Source: Providencia alcalifaciens (GTDB lineage: Bacteria > Pseudomonadota > Gammaproteobacteria > Enterobacterales > Enterobacteriaceae). From it: 64,000 nt of DNA. Location: positions 4,361,353 to 4,425,352 of the forward strand of contig JAOQNJ010000001.1 of the NCBI GenBank assembly GCA_025961275.1. The letters run 5' to 3'. Under the pieces are notes generated by a model. That model saw nothing but the letters and a program-made list of their open reading frames with translations, had not been told where the DNA came from and ran no database searches. Made by a program: the position numbers and the translations under genes. Positions 63,989 to 64,000 of the stretch are shown here, one piece after another. Each line of letters begins with the position of its first letter. Position 1 is the stretch's first letter.

Positions 63989-64000
63989 TCAATGATGTAA

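Noticed and set aside
1-64000. CRISPR array, tRNA or rRNA genes
   Set aside because: No regularly spaced repeats and no convincing cloverleaf or rRNA sequence were seen on either strand.

Overview
The window looks like chromosome of an AT-rich enterobacterium of the Morganellaceae, most probably Providencia. This is inferred from the low GC, from close resemblance to E. coli MelR/MelA/MelB, CscR/CscA/CscK, PurT, RarD and BtsT/YjiX, and from the presence of an indolepyruvate-type decarboxylase. No rRNA, tRNA or CRISPR array was found.

Layout. 1-11.7 kb is an integrated island: a P4-type integrase with arm-like repeats, a secreted Ntn-hydrolase, an IS21 copy joined to an IS3 fragment, an IS3-family element (copy 1) between two beheaded genes, the wreck of a HerA-type two-gene defence operon, and a Fic gene facing a small antitoxin-like ORF. 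A degenerate copy of the integrase-side repeat at 11.64 kb may mark the far edge. 12.3-17.6 kb holds an omptin gene with a nonsense codon and the melibiose locus (melR, melA, melB). 17.8-24.3 kb holds a periplasmic molybdenum hydroxylase operon (Mo subunit, 2Fe-2S subunit, triheme cytochrome c) facing its cofactor-maturation genes. 24.8-33.2 kb carries small metabolic and regulatory genes: a cupin regulator, an AlaX-like protein, IpdC, two RidA proteins, an ABM/ACT/ArsR operon and an HxlR/nitroreductase pair. 33.5-42.6 kb has a lipoprotein and a secreted vWA protein behind a Fur-like palindrome, a GH20 hexosaminidase, and a five-gene iron-uptake operon with a Fur box. 42.6-51 kb is accessory: a DUF7916-type TIM-barrel protein, IS3 copy 2 (with a clean 3-bp target duplication), an Hcp gene facing a damaged gene pair, a secretin scrap, an AAA-less DhaR-like regulator, an orphan DhaM and a LuxR regulator. 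51.4-64 kb is mostly core: csc sucrose genes without a permease, rarD, purT, an MFS remnant, a GMC oxidoreductase, a WG-repeat protein, btsT and yjiX.

The most striking global feature is the number of genes that are intact apart from one in-frame stop (herA, omptin, Mo-hydroxylase, hxlR, MFS remnant) or one single-base indel (melB, IS3 orfB copy 1, the gene at 46 kb, the secretin fragment). Reading across each break restores good family similarity, so they are annotated here as joined but disrupted genes. They are either recent pseudogenes or sequence errors; this cannot be settled from the sequence alone.
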